NCBI RefSeq assembly: GCF_947493125.1
Contig: NZ_CANLQB010000003.1
Location: forward strand, 1-64,000
Direction: 5' to 3'
Length of the DNA stretch: 64,000 nt
DNA from: an uncultured Roseobacter sp.
Lineage (GTDB): Bacteria > Pseudomonadota > Alphaproteobacteria > Rhodobacterales > Rhodobacteraceae
Numbering within the stretch: the stretch's first letter is position 1; every line of letters begins with the position of its first letter. The notes beneath the pieces are model-generated. The model made no database searches and was not told the origin of the DNA. It was given only the letters and a program-made list of their open reading frames with translations. Below are positions 26,566-36,823 of this stretch, in pieces. Both the position numbers and the translations under genes were made by a program.

Positions 26566-28782
26566 TTGAAACCTAGAACCGAGATACTTAACCGCCTGAT
26601 CACGGGCACTCATGACGACCCTTTTGGCGTTCTTGGCCCACACCGGTCTGAGGATGGCCAGAACATGGTGACTGTGTTCCTGCCCGATGCAGCAGCGATC
26701 GCCGCAGTTCAAGAGGAGACCGACGCGACGGAACTCCGACCAGTGACAGGTGCTCCAGGCGTGTTCGAGGGCGTTATAGAAAAGGGTCCGGGCTATCGCC
26801 TGCGTGCCACCATGGCTGGCGGTCGGGTCTGGACATTTGAGGATGCCTACAGGTTTGGCCCCGTCATTGGTCAGATTGACGAACATCTGATCAGCGAAGG
26901 CACCCATGGACGGCTTTGGGAGGTTCTCGGCGCGCATGTCATGGAGCATGAGGGCGTCGTCGGCACCCATTTTGCGGTCTGGGCGCCAAATGCGCGGCGC
27001 GTCTCCGTTGTGGGCGGGTTCAACAACTGGGACGGGCGTCGCCATCCGATGGGGCGCCGTGGCGCTTCGGGCATTTGGGAAATCTTTCTTCCTGATATCG
27101 GTGACGGAGAGGCCTACAAGTACGAGGTGCTTGGTGCAGACGGTGTGCTGCAACCGTTGAAATCCGATCCCGTGGGTTTCGGCTCCGAACATCCGCCAAA
27201 AAATGCCTCGGTCGTGCGGGACATTCGTGGCTATGGCTGGAGCGACAGCGAGTGGATGGCGAACAGAGGGGAAAGGAACGACCGTTCAGCCCCGATTTCA
27301 ATCTACGAAGTGCATCTCGGCTCCTGGCGCCGCAAAGACGATGGACGACCGATCTCCTACCGCGAAGCCGCGGAGGAACTGGTCGATTACGCCGTTGATA
27401 TGGGCTTTACCCACATCGAGTTGATGCCCATCAGCGAGTACCCCTTTGACGGCTCCTGGGGGTATCAACCCGTCGGTCTTTTCGCACCCACGATCCGTCA
27501 CGGCCCCCCACATGAGTTTCGTAATCTCGTCGATGCCGCGCATGCCAGAGGTCTTGGCGTGATCCTGGATTGGGTGCCAGGGCATTTTCCGACAGATGGC
27601 CACGGGCTTGGCCAGTTCGATGGCACGGCGCTCTATGAACATGCCGACCCCCGTGAAGGCTTTCACCAGGACTGGAACACGCTGATTTACAACTATGGCC
27701 GGAGCGAGGTGAAAAACTACCTGGTCGCGAACGCGCGCTACTGGTTGGATGAGTACCACATTGACGGCCTTCGTGTAGATGCCGTGGCGTCGATGCTCTA
27801 CCGCGACTACTCCCGCAAGGAGGGTGAGTGGGTGCCCAACAAAGATGGGGGGCGCGAAAACTACGAAGCGATCGCTATGCTGCGAGACATGAACACAACC
27901 ACCTATGGCGATCAGCCTGGTATTCTGACCATCGCGGAGGAGAGCACGGCATATCCGGGCGTGTCTCGGCCTGTGTCAGAGGGGGGGCTCGGTTTTGGGT
28001 TCAAGTGGAACATGGGGTGGATGAACGACACGCTCAACTACATGAAAACAGACCCGGTGCATCGCAAGCACCACCATCACAAGATGACGTTTGGCCTGAC
28101 CTACGCGTTCTCCGAGAATTTCGTGCTCCCGATCAGCCACGATGAGGTCGTGCATGGCAAGGGTTCGATGCTCGGCAAGATGCCAGGCGGGACCGAGCAG
28201 CGCTTCGCCAACCTGCGGACATATTACGCGTTCATGTGGGGGCATCCAGGCAAGAAGCTGCTCTTCATGGGGCAGGAATTCGGGCAGATCGGCGAGTGGA
28301 ACTACGCGAGCGAAGTGGACTGGTCCGCGCTGGATGATGCGCGGCACGCAGGCTTGCAACGGTTAGTCCGCGATCTGAATACGCTCTACAGGAGCGCGCC
28401 TGCACTCCACGAGAAGGACGCGCAGCAGGACGGTTTTCAGTGGATTGAGGCCGATGATGCGGCGAACTCGGTCTATGCCTGGATCAGGCGCGGAACCGGA
28501 GACGTGCCGAATGTCGTCGTGGTCTGCAACTTCACGCCGGTGAAACTTGGAGAATATAGGATCGGGCTGCCGATGTCGGGCGTGTGGACTGAAGCTTTGA
28601 ACACAGACGCGCGCATCTACGGTGGACAGGGACGGGGCAATATGGGGGCAATTGAGGCGAGGCCGGCCCCCGAACATGATCAACCTGCCAGCGCAGAGAT
28701 TTATCTCCCGCCACTCTCGGCCATCTTCCTTGTGTATCAGGCATCGTTAGGCCAGCCTGCTGATTCCGGCGCAAGTGATTGA
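26566..28782 (+). CDS. glgB: 1,4-alpha-glucan branching enzyme
   Basis: A 738-residue GH13 branching enzyme that makes alpha-1,6 branches in glycogen. With the TTG start at 26566 the catalytic residues fall at Asp405 (DGLRVDAVA), Glu458 (IAEEST) and Asp526 (SHDEVVHGKGSM), the same numbers as in the E. coli enzyme, which supports this start; an in-frame stop at 26533 blocks extension. The order is an N-terminal domain, a CBM48-like module (about 110-215) and the catalytic barrel. glgA, glgC and glgP are not in the window, so this gene is away from a full glycogen operon. A GH13 gene follows 12 bases later. Confidence 0.94.
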   Translation: MKPRTEILNRLITGTHDDPFGVLGPHRSEDGQNMVTVFLPDAAAIAAVQEETDATELRPVTGAPGVFEGVIEKGPGYRLRATMAGGRVWTFEDAYRFGPVIGQIDEHLISEGTHGRLWEVLGAHVMEHEGVVGTHFAVWAPNARRVSVVGGFNNWDGRRHPMGRRGASGIWEIFLPDIGDGEAYKYEVLGADGVLQPLKSDPVGFGSEHPPKNASVVRDIRGYGWSDSEWMANRGERNDRSAPISIYEVHLGSWRRKDDGRPISYREAAEELVDYAVDMGFTHIELMPISEYPFDGSWGYQPVGLFAPTIRHGPPHEFRNLVDAAHARGLGVILDWVPGHFPTDGHGLGQFDGTALYEHADPREGFHQDWNTLIYNYGRSEVKNYLVANARYWLDEYHIDGLRVDAVASMLYRDYSRKEGEWVPNKDGGRENYEAIAMLRDMNTTTYGDQPGILTIAEESTAYPGVSRPVSEGGLGFGFKWNMGWMNDTLNYMKTDPVHRKHHHHKMTFGLTYAFSENFVLPISHDEVVHGKGSMLGKMPGGTEQRFANLRTYYAFMWGHPGKKLLFMGQEFGQIGEWNYASEVDWSALDDARHAGLQRLVRDLNTLYRSAPALHEKDAQQDGFQWIEADDAANSVYAWIRRGTGDVPNVVVVCNFTPVKLGEYRIGLPMSGVWTEALNTDARIYGGQGRGNMGAIEARPAPEHDQPASAEIYLPPLSAIFLVYQASLGQPADSGASD

Positions 28783-28794
28783 GCGACCCACACG

Positions 28795-31182
28795 ATGTCT
28801 GAGGACCCGAAAATGCCACTCAAGGATACGATAAGCTTCATCGAACAGGCAGCCCATGCGGAGGTGGCGGCGACACACAAGGCGCTGACCACCGCCGAGA
28901 GCACGTTCGAAGCCGAGCGCGACATTGCGCGCCGACTTGGAGGCCGGCTGGTCGATGGCATGGCCGTCTTTGGGTTCTGGACACCTGAATTGCTCGATTC
29001 ACGTGTCCCGACAAGCGACATCTTCCTGGAGGTGCTTCGCGCCGTCGATCCCATCGACCTGACGCGGTCTCACCAGGAGGTGAATTTCGAGCTTGGCTAC
29101 GTGCCTGTGCTCCGTGAGGACGCCTATTGTTTCACGGCTGTCGAAGGCTTGCGACCGGGCAGCGCAGAGGTCGTCGGCGATTTCTATGCGCTGACCTGGC
29201 GCGACGCCGAAGACAAATGGCATCGCATCCTCGATCCGCTTGCCGCATCGCTGCCATTCGGGGCCATGGCGCCCGCAGAGCTCTACGACTTGGAGGCCAT
29301 GCACGCGCACCGGGAGGACAGGGCGTACTTCGAGGCGCTCAAAGGCGCGGAGCCGCACAAGTTTGGCCCTCCGGAAAACATTCTGCAAATCCACGTCCCG
29401 ACCGCCACGGCAGGTGGCACGCTTGCAAGCCTGACCCGGCACTATCAGCGCCTGGCCGAACGGGTCGCACGCGGTTTGCCGATGGAACCAGCCGACCAGT
29501 TGTTTCTCGGCTATGATGCGGTCCAGCTTCTCCCGGTTGAACCGACCACTGTCTATGAGGCTGGCCCGGACTTCTGGCAAGAAAGTGATCCGACCAGCGA
29601 CAGCGTGTCAGTGTCGCTTTTGCGCCCGGACACAACAAACTGGGGCTATGACGTCGTCATCTCGGGCATGGCCACGGTGAACCCCGTCCTGCTCGAAACG
29701 GGCCGGCCCGATGAACTGGTGGAACTTGCTGCGACACTCCACACCTTCCCGTCCAAACCGAAAGCGCTGATCTTCGATGTTGTGTTCGGTCACTCCGACA
29801 ACCAGGGCTTGAACGCCTTGAACGGTCACTACTTCGCCGGACCCAACATGTATGGCCAGAACCTCGATTATCAGAATACGGCGGTGCGGGCGATCCTTCT
29901 GGAAATGCAGCGTCGCAAGGTGAATTTCGGCGCAGATGGGGTGCGTGTCGATGGTGCGCAGGACTTCAAGTGGTGGGATGCCGCTGCACAGGAGCTCCGC
30001 CATGACGATGAGTATCTTCAGTCAATGGCCGATATCGTCCAGGAGGTCGCGGGAACGGACTACCGACCTTGGTTCATTTTCGAGGATGGCCGACCATGGC
30101 CGGAAGAGGACTGGGAACTGTCCTCCTCCTATCGGTCAGTCATCGAAAGCCAGCGCGATGACGACGTGTTCCAGTGGGGCCCGCTGACGTTTGCGCACAA
30201 CACGCCCTTTCTCTACACATTCTGGCTCTCGAAGTATTGGCGCATCCGCGAGATGGTCACGGTTGGTGAAAACTGGATCTCGGGTACGTCGAACCACGAC
30301 ACCTTGCGCCGGGGAACGCAAGTGAGCCCTAAACTCAACATCAATACGCGGCTTGGGCGGACGCGGATGGAGATCCTCGACAAGGCATATGACAACCCGG
30401 CTGTTCATGTGCTGACCTATGTGACGATGCCGGGGGTGCCGATGGACTTCCTGAACGCCATGGCGCGGGCATCCTGGGGATTTATCCGCAATCAGGATGA
30501 TCGCTATGGGGTCAAGGTCGTGGCCGAAGAAGCGATCAGCCTCAAATGGCAGGTGGACGAGTACAGCTACTCGATGCCGGGGAGTTTTCGGCGCCTGAAG
30601 GCGCTTGGCTATGAAACGCGTGAAGAGCTGGCGCGCTTCCTGGAGTTCCTGCCGGCCTTGGTGGAGGTCACCGAATATGACCTTGAAGAGATCGCGCGGC
30701 TTTTGAATGCGTCAGAGCCGGCCCTGGCAGGCCCGGACTTCTCCGTCGAGACACTCAAGCAGATCGCGCGGGCGTGGATGGATGACATGCACGACTACTG
30801 CAATGTTTCGAACTCGTTGTCATCGCTTGATGCCGAGCAGGCCGCATTCTGTCTCGAGGTCCGAGACTTCCGCAGCGCCCGGCCTTGGCTCAGGCAGAAC
30901 TATGGACCAAAAGATCAGTTCGACTACTTGCACCCGATCAATGGCCGGACCGTATTTACCTCGCTGCGGCATGGCCCGAGTGGCGAGCAGGTTTTAACGA
31001 TCTCGCACATGGAGGGGAAGCCTCTCGAAGAGACGGATCCCCTGGATTTGCCGCTGCCGGGGATCGACGGTGGTGGTTGGCGCGTGGCCTTGCGCACTCC
31101 TTCAATTGGCCCGGATTACACGGGCGGGCCGATCACCTTGAGAGACTCCATGTCACTTGTCTATGTCCGCGAGGGTGGTTAG
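28795..31182 (+). CDS. GH13 family hydrolase, probably glucosylglycerol hydrolase
   Basis: A 795-residue GH13 enzyme (ATG 28813, preceded by GAGGA, is an alternative start giving 789 residues). The barrel has the nucleophile Asp386 in DGVRVDGAQDF, the acid Glu430 in FIFEDGRPWP and Asp502 in TSNHDTLRRG. The long N-terminal part and the DGAQDF form resemble proteins annotated as glucosylglycerol hydrolase, which breaks down the osmolyte glucosylglycerol. Assignment is from memory of that family and could be wrong within GH13. No glucosylglycerol synthesis gene is present. It is probably co-transcribed with glgB. Confidence 0.65.
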   Translation: MSEDPKMPLKDTISFIEQAAHAEVAATHKALTTAESTFEAERDIARRLGGRLVDGMAVFGFWTPELLDSRVPTSDIFLEVLRAVDPIDLTRSHQEVNFELGYVPVLREDAYCFTAVEGLRPGSAEVVGDFYALTWRDAEDKWHRILDPLAASLPFGAMAPAELYDLEAMHAHREDRAYFEALKGAEPHKFGPPENILQIHVPTATAGGTLASLTRHYQRLAERVARGLPMEPADQLFLGYDAVQLLPVEPTTVYEAGPDFWQESDPTSDSVSVSLLRPDTTNWGYDVVISGMATVNPVLLETGRPDELVELAATLHTFPSKPKALIFDVVFGHSDNQGLNALNGHYFAGPNMYGQNLDYQNTAVRAILLEMQRRKVNFGADGVRVDGAQDFKWWDAAAQELRHDDEYLQSMADIVQEVAGTDYRPWFIFEDGRPWPEEDWELSSSYRSVIESQRDDDVFQWGPLTFAHNTPFLYTFWLSKYWRIREMVTVGENWISGTSNHDTLRRGTQVSPKLNINTRLGRTRMEILDKAYDNPAVHVLTYVTMPGVPMDFLNAMARASWGFIRNQDDRYGVKVVAEEAISLKWQVDEYSYSMPGSFRRLKALGYETREELARFLEFLPALVEVTEYDLEEIARLLNASEPALAGPDFSVETLKQIARAWMDDMHDYCNVSNSLSSLDAEQAAFCLEVRDFRSARPWLRQNYGPKDQFDYLHPINGRTVFTSLRHGPSGEQVLTISHMEGKPLEETDPLDLPLPGIDGGGWRVALRTPSIGPDYTGGPITLRDSMSLVYVREGG

Positions 31183-31468
31183 CGGGGACGTTTCTCGCAC
31201 CAGCTTTGGTCAAAACGGAAGGAGGGCCGAGGGTTGTGACAGCATTCCGTCCGCCAACCCGGTCACGAATTTGGCAATACGTTTCCTCGTTATCACCTCT
31301 TTTCGGATAGAGCGGTCCGAGCGCTGACTCCGGCTCGTTATAGACATGCGGATCCGTTGAGAGGCGCATTCACTCCCGGTCGGACTGTCGGTCCAGTCGC
31401 TGATCAAGCTCCGGGAGTTCTGGTTTCGTCACTGGCGTCCCTCTGCAGTGCTGGTACGCACCCACTGT

Positions 31469-31484
31469 CGTTGCATTTGCAACG
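31469..31484. promoter_or_regulatory. Candidate operator upstream of hmgA
   Basis: CGTTGCATTTGCAACG is a 7-2-7 perfect inverted repeat 46 bases before the hmgA start, in the 348-base gap after the GH13 gene. The rest of that gap shows no gene. The repeat is well placed for a regulator of aromatic amino acid breakdown (MarR- or IclR-type), but no such regulator gene is in the neighbourhood. Confidence 0.5.
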
Positions 31485-31530
31485 AATATGAAGGTAAGCT
31501 CAGAATCAGTCTTCAGATCAGGAGAGCGGG

Positions 31531-32892
31531 ATGAACGAGCACGCCTTGCCGACGGACATGACGATCGCTCCAGACGGGGCAGGAACGACCCAAGGCTACA
31601 TGCCTGGGTTTGGGAACGACTTCGAGACCGAGGCCTTGCCGGGAGCCTTGCCTCAGGGGATGAACTCGCCGCAGAAGGTCAACTACGGGCTCTACGGGGA
31701 GCAATTGTCAGGCACGGCTTTCACCGCGCCCAGCCATCAGAACGAGCGGACCTGGTGCTATCGCATCCGGCCTTCGGTGAAGCATTCACACCGGTATGAG
31801 CGCATCGATCTGCCGTACTGGAAATCCGCCCCGCACATCCCGCAGGATGTGACCTCACTGGGACAGTATCGCTGGGACCCGGTGCCGCATGCGGACGACG
31901 GGCTGACCTGGCTGACGGGCATGCGCACCATGACCACGGCGGGCGATGTGAACACCCAAGTGGGTATGGCCAGTCATATCTATCTGGTGACCGACAGCAT
32001 GGTGGATAGCTACTTCTATTCCGCCGACTCAGAGCTGCTCGTGGTTCCGCAGGAAGGCCACCTGCGGTTTTGTACCGAGTTGGGGGTGATTGACCTTGAG
32101 CCAAAGGAAATCGCAATCCTACCGCGCGGACTGCTCTACCGCGTTGAGGTGCTGGAAGGCCCGGCGCGCGGCTTTGTCTGTGAAAACTACGGGCAAAAGT
32201 TCGATCTTCCCGGTCGGGGTCCGATTGGCGCAAACTGCATGGCCAACCGGCGCGATTTCAAGACGCCTGTGGCGGCCTATGAGGACCGCGAGGTGCCCTC
32301 CACCGTGACGATCAAATGGTGCGGCCAGTTCCATGAGACGAAGATCGGGCATAGCCCGCTGGACGTTGTTGCCTGGCATGGCAACTACGCGCCCTGCAAA
32401 TATGATCTGCGCACCTATTGCCCGGTCGGTGCGATCCTCTTTGATCACCCCGATCCGTCGATCTTCACTGTTCTGACTGCGCCAAGTGGCGTTGAAGGAA
32501 CGGCAAACATTGATTTTGTGCTGTTCCGCGAGCGCTGGATGGTGGCGGAGGACACCTTCCGCCCGCCTTGGTATCACAAGAACGTCATGTCCGAGCTGAT
32601 GGGCAACATCTATGGCCAGTATGACGCCAAGCCGCAGGGCTTCGTTCCCGGCGGGATGAGCCTGCACAACATGATGTTGCCGCATGGGCCGGACAAGGAG
32701 GCCTTTGAGAAGGCGTCGAATGCAAATCTTGGCCCGGACAAGCTCGACAACACGATGTCGTTCATGTTCGAAACCCGCTTCCCGCAGCACCTGACGGAAT
32801 TTGCCGCAAGGGAAGCCCCGCTGCAGGACGATTACATCGACTGCTGGGACGATATTGAACGAAAGTTCGACGGGACGCCGGGCAAGAAATAG
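31531..32892 (+). CDS. hmgA: Homogentisate 1,2-dioxygenase
   Basis: A 453-residue iron dioxygenase, the normal family length. It opens the ring of homogentisate to maleylacetoacetate in tyrosine and phenylalanine breakdown. Characteristic segments are [20 protein letters not shown] near the N-terminus, [11 protein letters not shown] and [16 protein letters not shown]; the iron ligands are expected in the last region and in [16 protein letters not shown] good ribosome site, GGAGAGCGGG, precedes the start. It leads the operon to fahA and beyond. Confidence 0.96.
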   Translation: MNEHALPTDMTIAPDGAGTTQGYMPGFGNDFETEALPGALPQGMNSPQKVNYGLYGEQLSGTAFTAPSHQNERTWCYRIRPSVKHSHRYERIDLPYWKSAPHIPQDVTSLGQYRWDPVPHADDGLTWLTGMRTMTTAGDVNTQVGMASHIYLVTDSMVDSYFYSADSELLVVPQEGHLRFCTELGVIDLEPKEIAILPRGLLYRVEVLEGPARGFVCENYGQKFDLPGRGPIGANCMANRRDFKTPVAAYEDREVPSTVTIKWCGQFHETKIGHSPLDVVAWHGNYAPCKYDLRTYCPVGAILFDHPDPSIFTVLTAPSGVEGTANIDFVLFRERWMVAEDTFRPPWYHKNVMSELMGNIYGQYDAKPQGFVPGGMSLHNMMLPHGPDKEAFEKASNANLGPDKLDNTMSFMFETRFPQHLTEFAAREAPLQDDYIDCWDDIERKFDGTPGKK

Positions 32893-32936
32893 AGATCAGC
32901 TGCGTCCGTGCCGATCCCGAACAGCGAAAGACAAAC

Positions 32937-34193
32937 ATGACCACATTGCGCCGATCCTGGGTGGCAACCGCCAATAGCGCCGAGACGCCGTTCCCGCTCA
33001 ACAACCTCCCTTATGGAGTGTTTTCGGTGAGTGGGTCCGACCGCCGCTGCGGCGTCGCCATTGGTGACCAGGTCCTCGATCTGGCCGCGCTTGAGGCCGC
33101 GGGCATCCTGACATTTGGCACGCCGTTCATTCAGTCATGGAATGCCTTTATGGCGATGGGCCGTCCGGCATGGACAGATTTGCGGACAAGGCTGACGGCC
33201 CTCCTGGCCGCAGACAGCGTTGATCGTGATCGCGTGGAGCCGCACCTGATCACCCAGAAGGGCACCGATCTTCACCTGCCTATCGCCGTCAGCGAATTTA
33301 CAGATTTCTACGCGGGACGGCATCATGCCTTGAACGTCGGCACGATGTTTCGTGGTGCGGAGAACGCGCTGCCGCCGAACTGGCTGCATATTCCCATCGG
33401 ATATAATGGCCGCGCTTCATCGGTGCTGGTGTCGGGCACGAATGTGCGCCGACCCTGGGGGCAGCTGAAAGGACCCAACGACGATGCGCCGCGCTTTGGG
33501 CCATCGGCCCGCTTTGACATCGAACTGGAGATGGGCGCCATCGTGGGAACTCCGAGCGACGGGCCGATCACGGTGCGCGAGGCCGATGCCAATATCTTCG
33601 GCTACGTCCTCCTGAACGATTGGTCCGCGCGCGATATTCAGGCCTGGGAGTATCAACCCTTGGGGCCGTTTCAGGCCAAGGCGACCGCGACCTCGATCAG
33701 CCCATGGATTGTCACGGCTGAGGCCTTGAAACCATTCCGCTGTCATACGCCTGCGCGGGAGGTCGAATTGTTGGATCACCTGAAGGACGATGGGCCGATG
33801 CTCTTTGATATTGACCTGGAGGTCACCCTTGCGCCCAAAGGCAGAGAGGCCAGCACGATTGCCCGTACGAACTACAACGAGATGTATTACTCCGCCGCCC
33901 AGCAGCTTGCACATCACACGACCTCGGGTTGCGCGATGCGGACTGGTGATCTTCTCGGCTCCGGCACAATCTCCGGGCCGGAGAAGCAAAACCGCGGCTC
34001 GCTGCTTGAGATGAGTTGGGGCGGCAAGGAGCCCATCACTCTGGACACCGGCGAGACCCGCAGCTTTATCGAAGATGGCGACACGCTCACATTGAAGGGA
34101 AGTGCCCGGGGAGATGGCTATACCATTGGCTTCGGCGATTGTACCGGCACCCTACTGCCCGCCCTCGACGATCCGTACGCGCGCGACGCATAG
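32937..34193 (+). CDS. fahA: Fumarylacetoacetase
   Basis: A 418-residue protein of the FAH family that hydrolyses fumarylacetoacetate to fumarate and acetoacetate, the last step of the homogentisate pathway. The N-terminal SH3-like domain (about 20-120) is followed by the catalytic domain with FTDFYAGRHHALNVGTMFRG (catalytic histidine) and the metal-binding FDIELEMGAIVG and LLNDWSARDIQAWEYQPLG. It lies 44 bases after hmgA. The intervening enzyme, maleylacetoacetate isomerase, is not encoded in this window. Confidence 0.96.
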   Translation: MTTLRRSWVATANSAETPFPLNNLPYGVFSVSGSDRRCGVAIGDQVLDLAALEAAGILTFGTPFIQSWNAFMAMGRPAWTDLRTRLTALLAADSVDRDRVEPHLITQKGTDLHLPIAVSEFTDFYAGRHHALNVGTMFRGAENALPPNWLHIPIGYNGRASSVLVSGTNVRRPWGQLKGPNDDAPRFGPSARFDIELEMGAIVGTPSDGPITVREADANIFGYVLLNDWSARDIQAWEYQPLGPFQAKATATSISPWIVTAEALKPFRCHTPAREVELLDHLKDDGPMLFDIDLEVTLAPKGREASTIARTNYNEMYYSAAQQLAHHTTSGCAMRTGDLLGSGTISGPEKQNRGSLLEMSWGGKEPITLDTGETRSFIEDGDTLTLKGSARGDGYTIGFGDCTGTLLPALDDPYARDA

Positions 34194-34206
34194 CAAAGGA
34201 ACGACC

Positions 34207-35157
34207 ATGGCCAAGGCATTCGCGTCCCAAGGGGACCTCACCGAAAAGACCATCACCTTCGACGAGATCGGTGACGGTCTTTGGGCGTTCACGGCGGAGG
34301 GTGATCCCAACTCAGGAGTGATCATTGGCGATGATAGCGTGATGATCGTCGAGGCGCAGGCGACGCCGCGCCTTGCCGGCAAGGTGATCGAAAAGGTCCG
34401 CGAAGTGACCGACAAGCCGATCAGCCATGTGGTTCTGACGCATTATCACGCGGTGCGCGTGCTCGGCGCCTCTGCGTTCAATGCCGATCAGATCATTATG
34501 TCCGATACCGCACGCGCCATGGTCGTGGAGCGCGGTCAGGAGGATTGGGACAGTGAATTTCAACGCTTCCCCCGCCTGTTCGAAGGTCATGAGAGCATCC
34601 CGGGCCTGACTTACCCCACGACAACCTTCAGCAACAGTATGACGGTTTATATGGGCCGTCGCCGCGTTGACATCCGCCACATTGGCCGGGCCCATACCGC
34701 AGGCGACGCGATCATCCATGTGCCCGATCAGAACGTGATGTTTACCGGCGATATCGTGGAGGACCATTCCGCCTGCTATTGCGGCGACGGGCATTTTGCC
34801 GACTGGGGCAGCACGCTCGACAAGATCAAGGCCTATGATGTCGATGCGATTGCCCCGGGACGGGGGGGAGCGCTGATCGGGAAGGACGCTGTGGACCGGG
34901 CCATTGAAAGCACCCGGGACTTCGTGAACAGCACCTATGCGCCTGCGGCCCGGGTGGCGGCGCGCGGCGGATCGCTCAAGGAGGCATGGAACGCTGTGCG
35001 CGCAGCCTGCGACCCGAAATTCAAGGACTATGCGATTTACGAGCATTGTCTGCCCTTCAACGTCAGCCGCGCCTACGACGAGGCCCGCGGCATCGACACA
35101 CCCCGCATCTGGACAGACAAGCGTGATCTGGAGATGTGGGAACAACTGCAAGGCTGA
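34207..35157 (+). CDS. MBL-fold hydrolase with an incomplete metal site
   Basis: A 316-residue metallo-beta-lactamase-fold protein, in the SoxH-like group found in homogentisate operons. The usual HxHxDH motif reads HYHAVR (His79, His81, then Val83 and Arg84), the next ligands are His163 (RAHTAGD) and Asp182 (FTGDIVED), and the final GHG motif reads GRG (Arg219). Thus the first metal site is kept, while Asp, His and His of the second are replaced by Val, Arg and Arg. The reaction is unknown. The gene sits 13 bases after fahA and 37 bases before the monooxygenase. Confidence 0.85.
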   Translation: MAKAFASQGDLTEKTITFDEIGDGLWAFTAEGDPNSGVIIGDDSVMIVEAQATPRLAGKVIEKVREVTDKPISHVVLTHYHAVRVLGASAFNADQIIMSDTARAMVVERGQEDWDSEFQRFPRLFEGHESIPGLTYPTTTFSNSMTVYMGRRRVDIRHIGRAHTAGDAIIHVPDQNVMFTGDIVEDHSACYCGDGHFADWGSTLDKIKAYDVDAIAPGRGGALIGKDAVDRAIESTRDFVNSTYAPAARVAARGGSLKEAWNAVRAACDPKFKDYAIYEHCLPFNVSRAYDEARGIDTPRIWTDKRDLEMWEQLQG

Positions 35158-35194
35158 GCCACCAACGGCGCAGGCTCCGTTCAACAGGCGACCC

Positions 35195-36820
35195 ATGTTC
35201 GAAGACAGATATTCGCTCGCATTCAAACTCTATCCTTACAAGAGAAGCGCTGATCAGGACGCTGATACCGTTGTGCGCCACCCGGTCGTGGTGGTTGGCG
35301 GTGGTCCAATTGGCTTGGCCACCGCGCTCGACCTGGGGCGTCAGGGCGTGCCGGTCGTTTTGCTGGATGATCACGAGGGTGTCGGAATGGGCAGCCGTGC
35401 GATTTGTTTCGCCAAGCGCACCTTGGATATTGCCGACCGATGGGGATGTGGCACAGCGATGCTGGACAAGGGGGTCGTCTGGAATGTCGGCCGGGTGTTC
35501 CAGGACGACCGACAGGTGTTCGAATTCAATTTGCAGCCCGAGGAGGGGCATGCAAACCCGGCCTTCATCAACCTGCAGCAGCCCTTCTTTGAAAAATTCA
35601 TCTTCGAGCAGATCTGCGAGGAGCAAAGGAAGGGTGCACCGATCGAGATCAGGGGCAAGAACCGCGTCGACCACGTGGCCAGCTTCGATGACCACGTGGT
35701 GCTTGAGGTCGCCACGCCTGAAGGTCCCTATACGTTGGAGGCGGAGTGGGTCGTCGGATGTGATGGGGCAAGCTCACCCTTGCGCGGCATGCTGGGGCTT
35801 GGCTTTGAGGGGCGCGTGTTCGAAGACAGCTTCCTGATTGCGGACATCAAGATGACATCCGATGACTTCCCGACAGAGCGTTGGTTCTGGTTTGAACCGT
35901 ACTTCAAATCCGGTGCTTCGACTTTGCTTCACAAGCAGCCGGATGACATCTGGCGCGTTGATTTCCAGATTGGATGGGACGTCGACCGCGCAGAAGAATT
36001 GAAGGAAGAGAATATTCGCCGCCGACTCGACGCGATGCTGGGGGGTGACGTCGAGTACGAAATCGTCTGGTCGTCGATCTACACGTTCCAGTGTCGTCGG
36101 ATGGAGAAGTTCCGTCATGGGCGCGTTCTCTTTGCCGGTGACAGCGCGCATCAGGTATCGCCCTTCGGTGCGCGTGGGGCCAATTCCGGCATCCAGGACG
36201 TGGACAATCTGGGCTGGAAACTCGGCCTGGTCGTTAGGGGTATAGCGCCGGAACAGCTTCTCGACACATATGATGACGAGCGCATCTTTGCGGCGGATGA
36301 AAACATCCTGAATTCCACACGAGCCACGGAGTTCATCACGCCCAAGTCAAAGGTGAGCCACACTTTCAGAAACGCCGTTCTGAAACTGGCCGAGCAGCAC
36401 GCGTTTGCGCGCCCGATGGTGAACTCCGGTCGACTGTCCGTGCCGTGTGTCTACGACGCCTCGCCGCTCAATGGGCCGGACGACCTGCCAGACGGACCAG
36501 AGCAGACCCGGGTTGGAAGCAGCTGCAAAGATGCACCGCTGGGCGACGGCTTTCTTTTGCAGCAGCTGGGCGACGATTTCGCCGTCCTGGCGCTGAACAC
36601 TGAGGTTCCGACATCAATCCAGGTCGGCGACATCCCGGTACGCACAGTTGCAGTTGCGACGTCGGACGAATCCTTTGGCGCCTTGTCCGAGCGCTACCTC
36701 GGAGCGGCGAAAAGTGCTGTCTACCTGATCCGGCCCGATCAACATGTGGCGGGGCGCTGGTCGACTTTCGATGAGACCGCCGTACACGCGGCGACGCTGA
36801 AAGCCTGCGGAAGGGACTGA
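35195..36820 (+). CDS. FAD-dependent aromatic-ring monooxygenase (MhpA-like)
   Basis: A 541-residue flavoprotein of the aromatic hydroxylase family. The start at 35195 leaves the MBL gene; the frame is open further upstream to 34937, but that stretch only overlaps the MBL gene. The motifs are GGGPIGLATALDLG (FAD binding), the middle region YTFQCRRMEKFRHGRVLFAG, and GDSAHQVSPFGARGANSGIQD (FAD ribityl contact). It may hydroxylate a phenolic compound entering the homogentisate route. A DUF2783 protein follows three bases after its stop. Confidence 0.88.
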   Translation: MFEDRYSLAFKLYPYKRSADQDADTVVRHPVVVVGGGPIGLATALDLGRQGVPVVLLDDHEGVGMGSRAICFAKRTLDIADRWGCGTAMLDKGVVWNVGRVFQDDRQVFEFNLQPEEGHANPAFINLQQPFFEKFIFEQICEEQRKGAPIEIRGKNRVDHVASFDDHVVLEVATPEGPYTLEAEWVVGCDGASSPLRGMLGLGFEGRVFEDSFLIADIKMTSDDFPTERWFWFEPYFKSGASTLLHKQPDDIWRVDFQIGWDVDRAEELKEENIRRRLDAMLGGDVEYEIVWSSIYTFQCRRMEKFRHGRVLFAGDSAHQVSPFGARGANSGIQDVDNLGWKLGLVVRGIAPEQLLDTYDDERIFAADENILNSTRATEFITPKSKVSHTFRNAVLKLAEQHAFARPMVNSGRLSVPCVYDASPLNGPDDLPDGPEQTRVGSSCKDAPLGDGFLLQQLGDDFAVLALNTEVPTSIQVGDIPVRTVAVATSDESFGALSERYLGAAKSAVYLIRPDQHVAGRWSTFDETAVHAATLKACGRD

Positions 36821-36823
36821 GAG

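Noticed and set aside
34937-35194. An N-terminal extension of the FAD monooxygenase
   Set aside because: It overlaps the MBL gene, and the family N-terminus starts at 35195.
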